This document shows, one piece after another, positions 24,601 to 34,214 of a stretch of 64,000 bases of DNA. The translations under genes were made by a program, and so were the position numbers. Under the pieces are notes generated by a model. The model ran no database searches. It had not been told where the DNA came from and saw only the letters and a program-made list of their open reading frames with translations. The first letter of the stretch is position 1. Every line of letters begins with the position of its first letter. Source of the DNA: Vitrella brassicaformis (taxonomy: Eukaryota > Sar > Vitrellaceae); assembly GCA_001179505.1 (NCBI GenBank), contig CDMY01000027.1, positions 62,001 to 126,000 on the forward strand, read 5' to 3'.

Positions 24601-26677
24601 CTGACAGTGCAGAGCCCGGCGGCCTTCTGGCGGATGGTCATCGGGTCAGACATCGGCCTGGGAGTCGCACTGCAAAAGGCAGAAATTGTGTAAGGGAGGG
24701 AGGGAGGGAGACAAGACACAGAGAGGCGGTATATGTATGTATGTATGTATGTGTGTGTGTGATGGGTGGCAGGTATGATGCCGGTTTCCGCGACGTGTTG
24801 CGTGCGGTGGCTTTGTCGAGTGCGGAGAGCATCGTGCAGGGTGCTGACCTGTCCGGGCTGCGGATGCCGCTGGTGCGGCCGCTGTACTTCGTCGCACACA
24901 AGCTGTGGGAATGGACCCGCGCAAATACCATCGACATGGCCAAGCTCAATATCGCCGCTCACTACGACCTCGGTCGGCCAATGGGCATGGGAGAGAAGGG
25001 GTGTGGGTGGCATTTGGTGTGTCGGGTGTGTGTGTGTGTGCAGGTGACGCTTTGTATGAGCGGATGTTGGATGTGCACATGCAGTACTCGTGTGCCGTGT
25101 GGCAGCCTGGTGAGGGAGTGGGTGCAGGTGGGTCGGTCGGCCAGCCACACTCACAATTCGGCACACATGTATCTGTGTGTGTATCAGGCGACACACTGGC
25201 CGGTGCGCAGCTTCGGAAGATGGACAAGATCGCGCAAAGCCTGGAGCTGAAAGAGGTGAGACATCCCACACACACACAAGCAGTCGCCACATGCCCACAC
25301 ATGCGTGTGTTGTGTTGTGTTGTGTGGTGTGTGGATATGTGTCAGGGCGAGCGCGTGCTAGAGATTGGCTGTGGGTGGGGCGGCCTCTCCAGATATCTCG
25401 CTCAGAAATACAAAGTGAGGGACACAACCGAGCCCTCCATTGCCTCATAGCGGCACGTGCACTTCCCTGTCTGTGTGTGTGTCCGTAGATGCGTGTGGAG
25501 GGCCTGACCATTTCCAACGATCAGCTGAGGGTGGCGCAAGCAAAGGCACACGACGTGCCTGGTGTGTCTTACCACCTGTGTGACTACCGGGACTTCTGCA
25601 ACGACGAAAGGAATCGGGAGAGATTCGACGCTGTGGTCAGAAAGAGACACAGACACACAGAGAGAGAGAGAGAGAGAGACCTGTTGTGTGTGGACGCATG
25701 TGTGCAGGTGAGCATAGAGATGATCGAGGCTGTGGGCTATGAGTACCTGGGCGAGTACTTCAACTGCATCCAAAACGCCCTCAAACCCAAGGGCAGGTGC
25801 CTCGTTCAGGTGAGTCGGTGGGTGGGATTTCCTGACGCACCACTCACGGACGAATGTTGTGCCGTCTGTGTGTGTGTGTGGCTTCAGGGCATATTGATGC
25901 CCGACTACCGGTTCGACAGCTACGTCAACACATCCAACTTCATCAACGTCTTCATATTCCCCGGTAGCCATGCCATGGAGGGGGGCAACAAGGGAGAGAG
26001 AGAGAGAGAGGGGCTTGGCCATCTCCCCCTGTGTGTGTGCACGTGTGTGTGTATACGTTCAGGGGGCATCCTGCCATCGCAGATGGCCATCCTCCAGGCG
26101 GTATGCACCCAGGCCACCCACCCACACATACATCCATCCATCCAGGCAGTGTGGCGCTGCTGTGTGTCCAGGTCAAGAAGAAGGCTCCCACACTGGTGCT
26201 CGTCGGGTGAGCAAGCACCACGGGCCAGGCAGACATTCGCACCCCCAGACAGACACGCCTGTGTGTGTGTGTGCAGTGCTGACGAGATAGGTCAGAGCAG
26301 CTACGGCAACACACTCAGGGCGTGGCGGAACAACTTCGAGGCTAAGGTACACACACACACACACCAGCACACACCAGCGCACCGATGGACGTCTTTCTTC
26401 CTTTGCTGTGCTGCTTTGTGCTGCTGCAGTGGCATGAGATATGTCGCGAAGCCCCAGGTTTTGACGGCAGCTTCCGCCGCGTTTGGAACTTCTACCTGGA
26501 CTATTGTGCCGCCGGTAAGACTCACACACACACACACAGTTGTCCCCTGATGACCCACCCAATGTGCCGTGTGTGTGTCCGGTCGGTCCACCCGCAGGTT
26601 TTGACACATCTTTGATTCTCAACTGTCACCTCATGTTTGAGAAGCGGCTCGGCCCGCAGCACGGCCAGGCCACCTGA
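21689..26677 (+). CDS. FAD-dependent oxidoreductase fused to cyclopropane-fatty-acyl-phospholipid synthase
   Basis: A gene of about 18 exons encodes a two-enzyme chain. A hydrophobic N-terminal anchor (LWTIVSLPLCCLALLFY) precedes the dinucleotide-binding motif VVVVGGGITGLSAAWDLA and an amine-oxidase-like FAD domain (GYPPIDMGFQICNP, SDAVVFATHAPTTLKLL-type, GIVFAGAYGGSGFHEDG). A short linker with seven Gln follows. Then come the synthase N-terminal part (LTVQSPAAFWRMVIGSDIGLG) and the SAM-methyltransferase core: KLNIAAHYDLG, GERVLEIGCGWGGLSRYLA (SAM loop), VEGLTISNDQ, CDYRDF, VSIEMIEAVGYEYLGEYF, FIFPGGILPS and a conserved FYLDYCAAGFDT end. CFA synthase adds a methylene from S-adenosylmethionine to unsaturated acyl chains of membrane phospholipids. 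The FAD-CFA order is that of plant cyclopropane synthases. The start is the first ATG in frame. A 75-base duplication carries a second copy of one splice donor. Confidence 0.9.
23307..23445 (+). repeat. 75-base tandem duplication copying an exon end and splice donor
   Basis: The last coding bases of one exon, its GTAAG donor and the adjoining CA/GA repeat occur twice, starting at 23307 and 23382. The first 34 bases of the two copies are identical. Only the first donor keeps the frame with the next exon; reading on to the second meets TAA straight after the first. Confidence 0.9.
24564..24587 (+). repeat. CAG run encoding poly-Gln
   Basis: A CAG run in the linker between the FAD and methyltransferase halves of the fusion protein encodes about seven glutamines. 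It lies in low-complexity, Pro/Thr-rich sequence and probably forms a flexible tether. Confidence 0.8.
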
Positions 26678-27075
26678 CTGTTTTACGTTGATTGCAGTCA
26701 GTCGATGCGCGTGCAGTGCATGGACATGACATTGGATGGAATAGATAGACGCTTTTGGAGCTCTATAAAGGCTGTTTGAGTGAGTGAATCCACGTCGCTC
26801 ACGTAAATCGTGTTAATCAATAAATTACACAGCATCAGACAGACGCATCACCCCAGAGAAGGCTCGGTCTTCAATCGCTTTCTATGGACAAAGCGCTGCA
26901 CGTCCTCTCTCTCTCTCTCTCTCTCTCTCGCAAGAGAGCAGGGCCGATACGTTCCCTCAAACAAGGCAGGCAGGCGATTCAATCTCTCCGACCAGTCCGC
27001 CTGTGCGTGACGGCACCCGATGCAGATGCCGCTTGAGGGATCTCGTCAGTGGCACCTTGCTGACCTGACACCACA
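26678..27075. other. Convergent intergenic region
   Basis: Between the 3' ends of the FAD/CFA gene (+) and the myristoylated-type gene (-). It contains a (CT)n run at 26905-26929 and no supported gene. Confidence 0.5.
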
Positions 27076-27776
27076 TCAGCAGACAGGCAGCAAAGCCACC
27101 TTAGGTTCTTTCTCTCCTCGGCGCTGTGCTGGTCGTGCGGCCTCACTGCCGAGAGCAGTCTCTGGCGGCTCATCCTCAGCCTCGTCTTCCGCGTCTTCCA
27201 CGTCTTCCACTGCACACGTGACACACATCACACCACACACACAATATCGACAGACACTGACTGCATCTTATTCAGCAGCCACGATGGATGCATGGGCTGA
27301 CCAATCCAATTCCGATATTCACGGTCTGACAGTCGCTGGGACGCTGCAGCAGACCAGACAACAAACAGGGCACAGACAGACAGACAGACACCCAGTCTGT
27401 CGAGGCGTGTGGTCGATTGTGTTGCTACAGCCAGCCCGTGCACATACTTACGCTTGCGCAGTCTGACAACAATGGGGTCATCGTGGAATTGGCCGCGGTC
27501 CCGATATTCCTCCATTCCGCCAGGGAGCTGAATCTCGAGGTCATCTACCCCCAGATCGTCCACCCTCACCCAGCACATCTTGAGGCTCATGAGCACCTTC
27601 ATCTGCAGGTCACGGAGGTCGATCGGCGGACCGTGCTCTTCGACGACTGGCGGCTGCATGAGCATCTCGACGTCGTGCTTGGGGTCGTCGGGGAAGAGAC
27701 CGTGCAGCTCGTAGAGTTTCAAATGGCTTTGCGGCTCACACACACGAGTGTGGGTCGGACTGTAACTGTTGCCCAT
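27076..27776 (-). CDS. Unknown protein with N-myristoylation signal and acidic tail
   Basis: The first ATG gives MGNSYSPTHTRVCEPQ, with Gly2 and Ser6, the consensus for N-myristoyltransferase, and a nearby cysteine that could be palmitoylated. The chain continues with HLKLYELHGLFPDDPKHDVE, a part with ELRD-like charge clusters (PPIDLRDLQMKVLMSLKM), and WVRVDDLGVDDLEIQLPGG. A second exon (about 27350-27270) gives RLSDREYRNWIGQPMHPSW. The last exon is acidic (EDVEDAEDEAEDEPPE) and ends basic. Splice sites GTAAGT and CAG support exon 1/2; the second donor is weaker. I do not recognise a family. The lipid signal suggests attachment to a membrane face, but this is inference from six residues. Confidence 0.6.
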
Positions 27777-28371
27777 TTTCCGAAGCCGCTGCGGCACCGA
27801 AGTTGTCGAAGGTAGCAGACCCTGAGAGTCGTGAATGAGGGATGCCACGGCGCGTTACCTCTGTTGGTTTTTTGTTTCTTTCAACGGCATTCGGGCCGTT
27901 CGCTGTACGAAAGACACACAGTGTGCACACGAGTACAACTGTCGTCGCGCGGTCTCTCAGTCAGTCGACATGCATATGCGCACTACTTAACCAAAGAGAG
28001 AATGTGTACAATTCAGTCAGCACCATGCGACGTCATCTCACACGCAGAGACACTGACAGACAGCCGTATGTATGTCTGTGTGTATGTGTGTACGTATCAG
28101 GCAACCTAGGTGCGCCACCACCCTTGGAGCACAAGCAAGCAGCACAGTAAGTGTCTTAATTTGAGCTATCGACAGACATGAGCAAGGAGACCCATTCACT
28201 CATTCGTTCGTGAATGCAATGCACCACATGATATGAACAAACAGCCCAATCGAGCGCAAAAATCCAGCGGAGCACATGCAGGGAGGACTGGCAGCATCCC
28301 ACACACAAACACACAAAAATCCCCCCCCCCCCGAACAGTACAAAACGGCCATATGCGTGTCACTCACTCAC
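27777..28371. other. Intergenic region between two minus-strand genes
   Basis: About 595 bases with microsatellite-like stretches and a 12-C run at 28321-28332. No coding frame is supported. It should contain the promoter of the myristoylated-type gene and the 3' region of the next one. Confidence 0.45.
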
Positions 28372-29637
28372 TTATGGGATCGTCCCATTCCCCTCACAGC
28401 ACGACGAACACGCATGCAGTGGGCCACCCCACAGCAGCTTCGCCATCCACGCAACCAGCCCTCCCTCTCCCTCTCTTTCTCCCTGCCTCTGTCCCTCTCT
28501 GTCTCTGTCTCTGTCAGTGTCTGAGGTTCCTTCAGGCATGACAACAATCGACACACCGATATCTATGTCGATGGCCACGCCCACCCCCGCTCCCCCAGAC
28601 CACTCATCGTCATCGCATGGGCAGCATCGCGAGCAGATCTCCTCCTCAATCTGTTGCCTCATCGCTCTCACCTTGGCCACAGGCAGGCAGGCAGGCAGGT
28701 ACACACGCACAGACAACACACGGAGAAAGGAAAGAAGGCACTCGATGGATGCATAAACCCCTGTCTGCCAGCCTGCCTGTCTGCCTGTCTGCCTGCCTGC
28801 ATCTTTCCCTCACCGATGAGGCATTGGATGTGCTTCGTTTGACCTCCTCGCTCTCTCCTACACCCTCACCGTGGCCATCATCATGCTGCTGGTCGTCCAC
28901 ATCCGTCTCGTCTCTATCGTTTCCCTCTCCATCCATCGTGTCGATGGACAGCTGCGAGGCGTCGGGGTGGATGTGGGTCGACCCTTCGTCGTGGCGAGGG
29001 GTGTAGGGCTCACTGACGCCCATGGCCCTGAGGGCGCGGATGTGTGTGTGCAGGTAGGCGTGCTCAATCAGTATCCAGATGAACACACTCGCCGCTGACG
29101 TGATGACATGCTGAACACACAGCCAACAGATACATACGGAAAGTGGGCGCCTGCGTGTGTGTGTGGTGTGTGTTGCCGTCCGTTCAGTCGGAGTACTTAC
29201 TGTGCTGTGTTGTCCGCCCAGGACGGCAAGCATGAATGCCGACAGGATGACCAGCAGCAGGGTGTACAGGCAGCTGTGTGCCGCCCTCCTCTTGAGCCGC
29301 AGCAGCCTCACACGGACATCGCCCACACGGCCAATCACCACCACATCATACAACACCTGACACACACACACACACACACACACTCTTGCAGTGAGTGAAC
29401 CCATCAGACACATACACAGATGATACATCGTACTGATGTGGCAGTGAGTGACGACAGGCACAGCAGCACAAACGTGACTGTGCGGTCAGTGCTGCCATTC
29501 TCGGATGCACCAAAGCTCAATGGATAGAGCACCAGCGCCAGCCCAGATGCATAGCTCCCGAGGGACCATGTGGCTGCGAACACAGCGAGGCTGACTTCGG
29601 CTCCTGACGAGCACTTGGGGCTGAAATGAGTGAACAT
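28372..29637 (-). CDS. Four-helix membrane protein with acidic cytoplasmic tail, unknown family
   Basis: The exons encode about four hydrophobic segments: VSLAVFAATWSLGSYASGLA, TVTFVLLCLSSLTATSV, SCLYTLLLVILSAFMLAVLG and SAASVFIWILIEHAYLH. A charged loop, RVGDVRVRLLRLKRRAAHS, lies between the second and third. The C-terminal part is hydrophilic and very acidic (DGEGNDRDETDVDDQQHDD), followed by CSRCCPCDDDE, a cluster of cysteines. The last exon contains an Arg-Asp/Glu-rich tract and stops at 28372. The start MFTHFSPKC is the first ATG in the frame of the first helix; an upstream ATG in another frame was not used. The family is not recognised. It shares a 211-base divergent promoter region with the EXD1-like gene. 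Confidence 0.55.
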
Positions 29638-29848
29638 GCAGGGGTTGACGAAATGGGTCCGCGAAGTGAGAGATCAAGGGATGATGTGGAAGTTGCCCGC
29701 TCTCATGACGGCCACACGGGCACTTTAGCAGGGGCATTGCGGCAAGTTCTGTCGCCATGTTGTGTCGACCAAGAGAGCGGTTTCACTAAACCCCACACCC
29801 TAAAACCCTGGTTGAGGTAGCCCATTGCCCAGCTTCAGATCTCCCAGG
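29638..29848. promoter_or_regulatory. Divergent promoter, membrane protein / EXD1-like
   Basis: These 211 bases lie between opposite start codons. No known element is seen; the role is inferred from position. Confidence 0.45.
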
Positions 29849-32103
29849 ATGATACGCCGCCGAAGCATGCTGTTCTCAGCTCGTCTGTCCATTCGGCAGA
29901 TCGATTCTGTCAGTGAATGCCGCGATGCCGTCGGTGTGCTGGAGAGGCATTCAGCAGTGGCGCTGCACTTCGAGGGTGCGCCACTGGGTCGCTTCGGGCG
30001 GCTGCTGTCCGTCCAGGCGGCCCTGCCGTCCACTGTGTTTGTGTTCGACGCCAGCAAGGGAGAGATCGCAAGATGCCTCTGCAGAGTTCTCAGCAACAGA
30101 GAGATCCTCAAGGTGAGCGAAGGTCACACGGGGGAGAGAGGCCGGATGGCTTGATGAATCGTATGGATATGCGTATGTCGATTGACTGATTGATTTGACG
30201 CAGGTGGTGCATGACAGCCGGGATGCAGCGTCGCATGTGCTGCATCACTATGGGGCGACGATGCAGAGCGTATACGACACTCAGGTCAGTCAGTCGGCTG
30301 GGGTCAGACAGGCGGCAGGATGGAGGGGATGGATGGATGGATGGATGGATGAGTGCAGTTGGCTTATGCCCTTCTCTTGGAGAGGCGGAATCTGATACCC
30401 TACCTCGTGAGCGAACACACACATAGAGTGTGTGGGTGACTCCCTCACAGAGTGTGTGGGTGACTCCCTCACCGCCACCTGTGTGTGTGTTTGTGTGTCT
30501 GTGCTGTCAGGCCCCTTTGTCTGAGCTGGTCAAGCTGTACCTGCCTGCAGTCTTCATCAAACACAGGTTGGTAGGTAGGCAGAGATTGAGAGATGAGAGC
30601 AACGTAGACACTGTTGTGCCGCGCGTGTTACTGCATGCAGAATTGACCGGCTCTTGTCTTTTGCCAGCCCGTCACCCATTGCCCCACCCCCACCCAGTGC
30701 GGACACACATCACTTCTCCCTCGACGACTCCCCTGCACCCACACCAACCAGCACCAGCACCACCACCATCAGCAGCAGCAGCAATGAGTCCCACCCCGCC
30801 CATATCCCTGGCATGAGTTGCCACATGGCGCAGCCCCTGTTGCTGGCTCAGGCGGCCCATCGTGTGATCCACCTGCAGGCAGTAATGCGGGCACTGGCCA
30901 TCGATATCGGTGAGGCAGGCAGGCAGGAAGGCAGGCAGAGAGAGGGTGTCGAGCGAATGGATGAGTGTGCGTGTTGTTGTCTTTCAGGTGACCCGACAGG
31001 CGATGCAGTGGTCCATCGAACTGCACAGTGAGTGGGTGGGCACGGACTGCCTGCCTGCCTGCATACCTCTGTGTGTAAGTTTGTTTGTTTGTTTGTTGGT
31101 GTCTGTCTGATTCCCCCCTCTATTGACTTATATATACAGGGCGTGTGCGTCATATCTCGGTCTGAATGGCGATCTCCGCAGTGCCGACCCGCGGCAGCTC
31201 CAGTACGGCAAACACATCGACGCGATGATGGTATGTATGTATGGCCACACTTAACGTACACACAGCTACAGAAGCGCCAGGCAGCTGAGTGAGGGAGGGA
31301 CCTATCTATGTATCTATCCCTTCTCTCTCAGGTCAGCCGACACTCTGGCGCGGCGTTCTTCCGTCTCAACGCACCCATGCGGTAAGGATCGAAACATGCG
31401 ATGCGCGCACATCGAATGCATGCATACACATCGCCCGTGTCTGGCCGTGTGTGGGCATCACGTCACATTCAGTGGTGTGGTGACCTCTGACGATAGTCTT
31501 CGCCATTTCGATGACGTCATGCCGGGCGATGTGGCGGCGTGCGAGGTGCGCGGCCTCACATCGTGCGGGCAGTTCGTGCAGCTGGAGAGAAGGAATGCGG
31601 CCAACCTCTTCTACGACCTGAGGTCAGTCAGTCCGCACACAGACAGACACATCCACCAACAAAAAGGGGCGGCATCGTTTGTGTGAGTGTGTGTTGCAGG
31701 CAGCAGAAGGTCCGCGAGCTGCCAAGCTTGGAGGAGGCACAGCAGAGACGATCACAACCTGACGACAGTAAGCCAGCTGCTCCCCACCGACTTCGCAGAC
31801 AAGCACACCATCTCTCTCTCTCTGTCTGTTTTATCAGGTTCGCATCGCGAGCTCTCCCAGCTGCTGCTGGGCCGCAAGATGATGGGCGACCGGCCGCAGA
31901 CGCCCCCCAACCCCAAAGTGCGGAAGCTGCTGCACCCAGCCATCGAGAAGCTTCCCAAACAGACCAGGGAGAAGCGGTCGGGGAGTGCGCCACAGCCGTA
32001 CCTGGGGCAGCGTGTGTACAAGGCAGGCAAGAGAGGGGCGTTCAAGATCCGCACGAGGCTGCCGAGGAAGACTCACGATGATGATGGGAGGAACAAATTC
32101 TGA
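29849..32103 (+). CDS. EXD1-like 3'-5' exonuclease-fold protein
   Basis: The N-terminal half has the layout of the DEDD exonuclease domain seen in EXD1/Egalitarian proteins: VALHFEGAPLGRFGRLLSVQ (motif I strand, where active enzymes have D-x-E), then VFVFDASKGE, then VVHDSRDAASHVLHHYGATMQSVYDTQ. The latter matches the family's HDCR..D....YG....VFDTQ. In motif I, histidine replaces the first catalytic aspartate, so nuclease activity may be lost, as in animal EXD1. A long Pro/Ser/Thr linker follows, then LGLNGDLRSADPRQLQYGK. A later segment, MPGDVAACEVRGLTSCGQFVQL, resembles an S1-type RNA-binding strand pattern. The C-terminus is basic (QPYLGQRVYKAGKRGAFKIR) and stops at 32101-32103. The start MIRRRSMLFSARLSIRQ is Arg-rich and could be an organelle-targeting signal. 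The protein probably binds RNA; the role is inferred from the fold. Confidence 0.7.
30425..30472 (+). repeat. 24-base tandem duplication in an intron
   Basis: Two exact copies of a 24-base unit (30425-30448 and 30449-30472) lie side by side in an intron of the EXD1-like gene, just upstream of a GT-rich 3' splice region. Confidence 0.85.
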
Positions 32104-33626
32104 TCGACGCATGACAGGGTCAGGGAGGGTAGCGGAAAGAAGGCACGCTGAAGAAGGGCACCTACAGGATCAGACGTGTGTGCGTGAAGAGCACACTTGG
32201 TTTGATCCGTTGCGTGGCCTCCCTCAGTGTTTCTTCTCGTTGCCCGTGTGTCAGTGACTGACATGTGTATAATTGGGTTGATGCTTCGAGCTGGTCGAGC
32301 CCAGACGTCGTGTGTACTGACTGATACTTAATCATTGATACCTCCACTTGATCCGTCGCTCTTATGCACCAAAACTGCCTGCGTAAATGACGCGTCACTT
32401 ATCTCTGTGTGCCTATCGGTTCCTCGGCTGTGCCCTATCCATTCATCCCACTATAGCTATCCATGCATCAGAGCTTCACCCACCCTGGCACCACAGCTCG
32501 CCTATCAGCACGCACTGTATCTCCCATTCGCTGCCATACGTACCACACCTAACTGTCTGAAGATGAGATTAAGGGGGCGATTTCGTTCTTGTGTGCAGCC
32601 AATTTGCCCCAAGTGAGGACTGCGTGGGTCAACTTCTCGTACGTCCATTCACGTCATCGGCTGTTCAGCACTCGCAGCGGCGACACGCTGGGTGGGGCCA
32701 TGCGCTCGGCCACCTGAACGCACACATACGCCATTCGTACAAACGAACAACGGATACGTGTACCTATCAGTCAGCGGTCCACTGGGCGGCGACCTGCTCA
32801 GGCAGAGAGGCGTCCAAGGTCTCTCTCTAGTGTCCGTGTGCCTGTTTGTATGTGCCTGCCTGGGGACGTACACACCTGATGAGTGGTCCGTTCGAAGGCC
32901 ACCTTGAGCATCGCCCGGCAGACGGCCGGGATGCCGGAGCCTGATGCCAATGATCACATCAGTCAGTGTTTTGCGAAACGCGAAGAGGGGTCTGGCTGGC
33001 TGGCTGGCTGGCGTGGACCCCGGATCATGAGGCAGCGGAGGGCGGTTCTTCGGCCCGAGGAAGTCCACCGCAGCTTAACCATTCAACAGATTCTGCCTAC
33101 CAATCGACTGACACCCACAACACCACACCGCACACGGATGGGCTGACTGCACCTGCATGCCATACCTCTCTCGGGTGGTGTCCCTGATCCCGTGTGCGCT
33201 TGTTTGGACGACCACCGGCCGACAGATCCCCTTGAATACGTCCACTTGACGATCAGCCAGACTCTTTCAAGTCGCCACCAAACAGCTGCACCACAAAACA
33301 GAGAGAGAGCAGTCATGAACAGCCGGCGTATAGCGTTCTTCTTTTTTCCTTACAGCTTTAGAAGCCAAAGCTGCTGCTGACGGCCTCCGATATGACTAGA
33401 GTGTCCTCCGAGGACTCAAACTTCACGCTGATGGGCCCAGGCTTAACGCCGTGCAGGTGCTGCTACAGTCAAGCTACAGCCGACTCTACAGACGTGCCAG
33501 CAGTGTCTGTAGAGTGCGAGCTCAAGCCCGTTCCATGAACTCGCCTTCCTGTCCTTCTTTCCCCAGTTTCTCTCACTTGTAGGCTTTCCGGTGACACAGA
33601 GGATGCATCCATTCAAAGAAACGAGA

Positions 33627-33677
33627 AAACGAATTTGCCAGATTCGAGAAGGACACAGATTCGATCCTCACTCGATC
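33627..33677 (+). repeat. Left arm of imperfect inverted repeat
   Basis: These 51 bases pair in reverse complement with 33916-33966 at about 42 of 51 positions, counted by eye. One block of 24 bases has a single mismatch. The spacer between the arms is 238 bases. Confidence 0.75.
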
Positions 33678-33915
33678 AGAGTGGAATTTCGATGCCTTCA
33701 CTCCCTTTTCTTCTTTTTGTGAGTAGCTCTACGGGCTCAGGGTAGCAGGTGTGGGCCAAGGGCATTCCACAAGACAATTTTCCATCTGCGAGCTCCCGAA
33801 GGAGCTCGCAGGAAAGTGCGGAGAATCTCTTCGGGGAATACTCACGGCCTTCATCGATGGTTGGGATGAGCTCAGAGGAGCGCCAAACTCGTCGAAACCT
33901 GTTCCTTCCGAATTG

Positions 33916-33966
33916 GATCGAGTGAGGGTCGAGTTGCTGCTTTTCTCGAACCTGGCAAATTCGTTT
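33916..33966 (-). repeat. Right arm of imperfect inverted repeat
   Basis: This is the reverse-complement partner of 33627-33677. The best-kept part is the stretch containing CTGGCAAATTCGTTT. Confidence 0.75.
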
Positions 33967-34214
33967 GGCGATTTTATAAAAGGAGTCCTTCATTACTTTG
34001 GTCATAGAGCATCCTACTACAAGACAAAGGTGCAAAGAGCCGGGAAGGCGGATATCGGACCTTCGCCTTGAGCTCGCACGCTGTGCGTGCCCCGATTTGC
34101 CTGTGAGGCTTTCCCCGTAAGTCCTTATCGGCATTCGAGCGCCTCATCTTACTCCCAGCGCGAATCCAGCGTCGAGCGAGGACTTTCACTCAAGCTGACT
34201 TCCCCTCGTGCACG

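Larger units (their letters stand above)
32104..34214. other. Gene-poor region with possible decayed exons
   Basis: Two kilobases with no complete gene. On the minus strand, several short stretches look exon-like: GVKPGPISVKFESSEDTLV near 33430, SLADRQVDVFKGICRPVVV near 33250, GIPAVCRAMLKVAFERTTHQ near 32940 and VAERMAPPSVSPLRVLNSR ending with TGA at 32654. GTAAGG, GTGCAG and similar sites lie nearby, but frames do not join throughout. After that TGA the same frame stays open to about 32555. This could be a decaying gene or chance. The part from about 33550 to 34190 has fewer microsatellites and different base composition. Confidence 0.35.

Noticed and set aside
28321-28332. C homopolymer, considered as a sequencing artefact or regulatory tract
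   Set aside because: Similar C and G runs occur elsewhere in the window (37201-37210). One run alone supports neither idea.
32591-32830. Plus-strand frame AWVNFSYVHSRHRLFSTRSG as a real gene
   Set aside because: It looks protein-like but lacks a start, a matching neighbour exon and family resemblance, and the minus strand is equally plausible. It is noted only as part of a possible decayed region.
33751-34071. Open frame of 106 codons and its overlapping antisense frame (33676-34134)
   Set aside because: Both overlap the inverted-repeat arms, show no family resemblance and have no splice partners. I treat them as chance frames in an A/T-richer segment.
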